64,000 nt of DNA from Pseudisothecium myosuroides (Eukaryota > Streptophyta > Bryopsida > Hypnales > Lembophyllaceae): the NCBI GenBank assembly GCA_951799445.1, contig OX637294.1:25445452-25509451 (forward strand). The letters run 5' to 3'. Each line of letters opens with the position of its first letter. The stretch's first letter is position 1. The position numbers and the translations under genes are program-made. Positions 59,512 through 64,000 of this stretch are shown piece after piece. Below the pieces are notes generated by a model. It made no database searches. It was not told the DNA's origin and was given only the letters and a program-made list of their open reading frames with translations.

Positions 59512-62268
59512 GTGGGTTGGATTGAGCGTTGGTTTTATCATGTACTCTACTATCGAACAACACTTTTAATTTTGAAGTGGAAGGAATGGGAATGATGCTT
59601 GAGTGGGATTGGTGGAGAACACTTCCCATCTTCAAGTTGTAGTAGGTGAAGAGATTGGGAGGCGAAGTAATGGTGTTTTGTGATTTGAAGAGCTTTGTCT
59701 TTGGTGACCATTAAAAATAATAAAATTCATTTTGCCGTTTGTAATCTCGAAGTGCTGTGAACGTCCTAATAGTTGGCTCATGCATGGTGATAGAATTAAT
59801 CGAAGTTCCAGTGTGAATACAACAAAGAAAGTGTTGCATTTGACGGTGTGCTTGTTTGTGTACGACAGAATTGTCAGCATGTGCACTGAGTTCGCTGCAC
59901 TGTCGTATGTGCCTCCGTGTATGTCATGTATTCAGAATTCGAGGTTGATTGAGAAGGTGTGCAGTGGCGGACTTAGCTTTGAGGAGGATGACTGAAAGAT
60001 TATTGTCCATGCCACAGTAGTGGATTTAAAAAAATGCGAAGACTAGCATGCAAGGAATAGTATGTGAATGTGGTCAAGCAAAGAGAAGTTAGGTTTAGTG
60101 GAACTTCCGAATTGAAGGACCAAAGTCGCATGAAAGTGTCCTTCGTAACCTGGGTTAGGGAGTGCAACGGGACTCTCTTTGAGTCGTGTATGATTCTCGT
60201 CTTCTGTAGCAATAATGTCAACGTCCCTTGTTTCGTTGATCGGTGATTGTTTGGACCGCTAACACTATAGCAAAACATGCAATGTCGGGTGCAATCCTTT
60301 GTACAAGTGAGTTTTTATCTTAAAGAAAAATTAATTGACGTCCCATTTCCTATTTCGAAGGTTGTCTAACGAGTGGAAGTTGTAATTTTAGTTGAATTTC
60401 CAGTTGAAAGCACTTTATTATGGTTATAGAAAAGTGTATGAACTTGTTGGTGAGGAGTGAAGAGAGAGTGGAAAATGAAGAATTCATTGACAAGAGGGAA
60501 TTGCAATGTGGGGTAGGCGTTCTCATGGAATGTGCTCCATATCTTTGAGTAGGAAACTTTGAACTGCAGGAGAGATTATATTTTATACAGGCATAGGAAT
60601 CTGCAGGAGAGATATTGAATCTGCGAAGACATGACGAAGTGGTCACTGCTCGGAGTTGAAGTTTGTGAAAAGTGTGCTCCTAATCTCTTGTGTTATTTGT
60701 AACGCCGCATTCTATGTCAGGGTTGTTATGGAGTTATAGGTTCAACAATGTATTCCTCAGTGCGGACAACTTTGAAGTGCAGTTAGTTCCGCGGATTGGA
60801 GTGTGTACAGGTGGAAACCAGTATTGGGCAATATATATTTAGGACAACATCAGAAGGTGTTTTATGTATTTTTGATTTGAGTGTGCTTCATCGAAGTCCA
60901 CAAATGGGGCCTAGTAGTGTTCCTCTAGAAGGTTCTCGGTTCTGCTGGAGTTGTAGGGCTACGGGTTGGCATTTGTTGAAGTGTTTGGGTCCAGGAGGAG
61001 GATTCTCTCGTGGATACTTATTAGTAGTAGTAATCTAGTGTCCATTTCTTTGTTTGGAATTCAACTTTGCTTTCTTTGTATGGGAGTCCTGCTCATGGCT
61101 GCAGTCGTTGTGCCGAGAGCACAGATGTGGAACCTCTGGTGCGGATGAAGTGGGACCAAGGCATAGATGAAGATCCCGAGGTAAGGGATGTGGTGCGCTA
61201 GCTTGATCTTGCATGCTGACACATGGGATTCTTCTACGTGGTATGCAACTCCAGCAATTTCTGTTGGTTTTCATTTTTTCATTTGCAAGCGTGGCTTGTG
61301 AATTTTGCAATTTGAAACCATCTTTGTTTATGCATTTGTGGAACGATCTTTTTGAGCTCTACCCATCGTGAAATTTCACGGTTTGTGGTTATATGTGAAG
61401 AATTGAAGGTAGAGTACCAGAGATTGAGTTTTCCTTGTTCATCATTAGATTTGGATTGATTGAGAGCGGACATGGGGTTCCTTTTGAGTTGTGTCAAGCT
61501 GTTCTTGACTTGGGCCATGAATTCTTCACTTAACCGGAGTCCCAGAAGCTGAGCATTGGCATGAGTAGCGCCTCGGGTTTCAGATTGTTCACCAATCTGG
61601 ATCTCAATTGATTGCTATCTAAATTCGATCACCAGGTCAATATCGCATTTCAAAATGAAGAACCAGTATGGCCTGTGTCATTTGCACAATGTTCTTGTTT
61701 GCTTTATTGAATTTGATAAATTTTTAGGTTGGTTTCCCTGTTTTCTGTTTGAGGATAAAAATGGTCTAGGGACCTTGAAGGTCTGAATTCTATGAACCAC
61801 TTCCTTATTGAGGGCTTCTTGATAGTACCTTGTGTCCCTTGGCCCTCACGGTTTAGGAGAACTCATATCTCCCCTATATTCAGTACTTTTCAATGATGAA
61901 AATACTTTATAATGCAACAATCTTATGCAATTACCTCCATGCACTTCGCTTTATTCGGGCTCTTTGGCAGTACCTAGAATGTCCATTAGGTCCTCCAATG
62001 TGGGATATCTCAGAATGACAAAACAAACAAACAAGCAAACACAGTCTTCTGGAAGAAATAGAGGAGGCTGACCCAGCTACAGCAATGGCAACCAGGGTCT
62101 TAGAATGAGCAGTTATTTGAGATCATGTATTCGCTACCCCAGGCTTTATTAGTAAATGAAGGATGCTATCCATTTGAAGTTCTTTTGAAATTACTTCTTC
62201 TCTCGGTAGTTGATACAGAAGACTTGGTGTAGTTACGAAATCTTATGCTGGTTTTGGGGTGTGTAAAG
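59512..62268. other. No firm gene; upstream side of the oxygenase locus
   Basis: Short frames only. The missing N-terminal (DIOX_N) exons of the oxygenase should lie here if the gene is complete, but none could be identified with confidence. The frame at 60796-61038 has a weak, unconvincing resemblance (RATGWHLLK) to the CREAGFFYVK block of that domain. Confidence 0.35.
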
Positions 62269-63445
62269 GCAGAGGATACCAGAAGCTGGGAGAGAATATC
62301 ACAAAGGGTGTTCCCGACCAGCATGAGGCTATTGATGTATGAAACTGCAGAGTTTCTCTCACTTTGAGCAGGTGAGTAGTGCGGTTTATTGTCATATCCA
62401 TAGATCGAATTTCACTGCCATACTAATCTCGTTTAATGTAGACTATTAGTACTATACTTTTCGAGTTCGCTTCTTTCATTCATGGTTACTGCACTTCAAT
62501 GTAAGAGTGATTATCGCTTGACTTCATATTGCCAGTACGTCAAGGCATTTGAACCGATAAAGCCATTGTCGAGGTCGGAGAATCCTCTCATAGGCCTCAA
62601 TTAGTGGTAAACATTCTGCAAATCAATTTAGCATCACTTTGCTCTTGGATGTAAAAAATTTCTGTCATATCTCGATCAAGAATACTTTCAGTTTATTTGT
62701 AGTTAGGTTCCAAAATCAGGAAGTAGTATCTGAAGTGACAGTCACTCTCAAGTACTAATATAGTAAATAAAATAAAATTCTAGTTTTTATTGCAAATCTG
62801 TTCTTGTTGAAACTACCTAATCTGCCAACACTGGTAGTAGACTGTCTACAATCATTTGAAGCGTCGTTTTTTGAAAGACATCGAGAGAAATTTTAATCTC
62901 GTGCTTTATATTTCAGGCCTGACTATGTGAGCAAGTTCCGACCTATTGTGCAAGAGTACTTAGATGTGATGATAGGTACCAATTTCTCCATTCAATTTTC
63001 CGATCAGTGTCCTCTTGATCTTCCAACCCCAACTCATCCTTTTTCATGTCTCGTTTTTGGGGCCAACCATCCCGGCAGGATGGTCTACATGACTTTGTAA
63101 ATAACGTCCACGTGGTATATTTCTGGTTTACAGTTGCCAGAGATGATGACTACATAATCAGCTTGCTTCAACAATTTGCACAATTGACGAATTACTCACA
63201 ATACAACGTTGTGGAATCGGCATGTAGATACTGATTAGCTGTCTTGGAAACATAACACCTTTCATTGGAAATTGACTAGAACTTGGAAGAACAATCATGC
63301 AAGGCATAGCATTGGCACTCGGTGGACCGCGAGATTTATTTGAAGGTGAAAAGGCAGGTGACCCTTTCTGGATATTTAGGGTGATCGGGTATCCACCAGT
63401 TACGAACCTGGGTCACAATAGTGATGCAGACAGCGATGTTGGATG
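62269..63445 (+). CDS. 2-oxoglutarate/Fe(II)-dependent oxygenase, internal exons (partial, one in-frame TAG)
   Basis: Plant-type 2OG oxygenases use Fe(II) and 2-oxoglutarate to oxidise small molecules. Exons: 62269-62336 (RGYQKLGENITKG... HEAID), 62536-62606 (YVKAFEPIKPLSRSENPLI), 62917-62975 (PDYVSKFRPIVQEYLDVMI), 63280-63445 (MQGIALALGGPRDLFEGE, then GDPFWIFRVIGYPP). The order and phases match the family region just before the iron-binding HxD exon. That exon (GAHTDYG expected) lies beyond the right edge, and the N-terminal domain was not found. The second exon reads GLN-TAG-W where family members have GxNxWP. An earlier donor at 62571 would skip the stop in phase but lose that motif. Either a decayed gene or an alternatively spliced one. 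Confidence 0.65.
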
Positions 63446-64000
63446 GTGCGTCTTCTGCTCTTGTAATTCCTTTTTGGATAGTCTTTTTTCCAAATCTCTT
63501 CATGTTTGCGCGTTTTAATCGTGCCCCGTGATTGTAATTGTTAGAATTGGTGGCTTCACCTTGTGTAAGTCGTATATGTTCTGCAAAACACATAGCATGT
63601 CACACATGTGTGGCGGAATGTGACAGCTACTGTATGGAATTTTTTTTAATTCTTCTGCATGTCTTCAAGCAATTATGCGAATTAGTAGCGTAAATAGGTA
63701 CTTGAGTTTATTGAGAGAGCATTGCAGATTGACGCGGTTTTTTCCAAACATTACTTCAGCTGGAAGGGTTGCCAGCAGCGTTTACTGGTAATTGTCATCC
63801 CCTTCTGCATGTATGAAGTAGGAATAGGTTGTAGTCTTTGTTTTCTAATGAGAAAACAGTAGGTATATAGTCTCCTGTTTCCCAGTGCTACGTAAAACAT
63901 GAGAAATTGAACGGTGTGACGGCATGGTGGTGGAGGTGTCCAATATGCGGACCCTGCAGAGTCTTCGTCTTCATTGCATGGAATTTTTATTATACACAGA
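63446..64000 (+). other. Oxygenase intron running to the window edge
   Basis: After the donor TG|GTGCGT no further family exon is seen before the edge, so the window probably ends inside an intron of more than 550 bp. Confidence 0.45.

Noticed and set aside
60796..61038. N-terminal exon of the oxygenase
   Set aside because: Only a very weak likeness to the DIOX_N core; no splice and phase support.
39533..62604. Alternative genetic code with TAG/TAA read as Gln
   Set aside because: CNOT2 is rich in Gln and uses only CAA/CAG, ends with TAA right after its conserved tail, and the other intact genes have no internal TAG or TAA. Decay explains the stops better.
1..64000. CRISPR arrays, operons, ribosome binding sites, rRNA or tRNA genes
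   Set aside because: Intron-bearing eukaryotic genes; no tRNA box or rRNA core sequence was recognised on either strand by reading.

Overview
The window looks like nuclear DNA of a land plant, most likely a bryophyte-grade one such as a moss. The genes are split by short GT-AG introns, sit far apart in AT-rich DNA full of transposon debris, and belong to plant-type families: NOT2/CNOT2, plant bHLH, plant-like non-RD kinases and a plant 2-oxoglutarate oxygenase. The species cannot be fixed from sequence alone. The well-preserved genes follow the standard genetic code.

Layout. 3-4306 (+): 3' ten exons of a CNOT2/NOT2 gene, cut by the left edge. 4307-9803: AT-rich repeats, including a local tandem repeat and an inverted-repeat element. 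9804-13928 (-): a seven-exon gene for an unrecognised, probably N-myristoylated protein, with a 23-bp repeat array just upstream. 14241-25900: a repeat desert with a complete non-autonomous CACTA element (18619-21394, TSD AAG) nested in an older element, plus smaller inverted-repeat elements. 25906-30900 (-): a non-RD protein kinase gene with a separate 5' leader exon. 35380-39535 (+): a second non-RD kinase followed closely by a bHLH gene with an amplified coiled coil. 43960-47350 (+): a near copy of that kinase followed by a decayed relative of the bHLH-gene exon; then a kinase fragment (48419-48960) behind a 475-bp inverted-repeat element. 52256-53694 (+): a complete five-exon L7Ae-domain gene (Rpp38-like). 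56125-57096 (+): an intronless trypsin-like protease reading frame broken by two TAG codons. 57218-59508: a second CACTA element (TSD AGT). 62269-63445 (+): internal exons of a 2OG-Fe(II) oxygenase with one in-frame TAG, running off the right edge.

The most distinctive region is 26-49 kb. It holds three non-RD kinases and a kinase fragment sharing related leader DNA, one leader present as an inverted duplication about 13 kb apart. The kinase-plus-bHLH module is duplicated, and intron phases would allow kinase-bHLH splicing. The other recurring theme is a set of elements ending TTAACCC...GGGTTAA, which resemble piggyBac-type non-autonomous transposons, unusual for a plant. All exon structures are hand-built from splice signals, reading phase and family knowledge; no alignment or transcript data were available.
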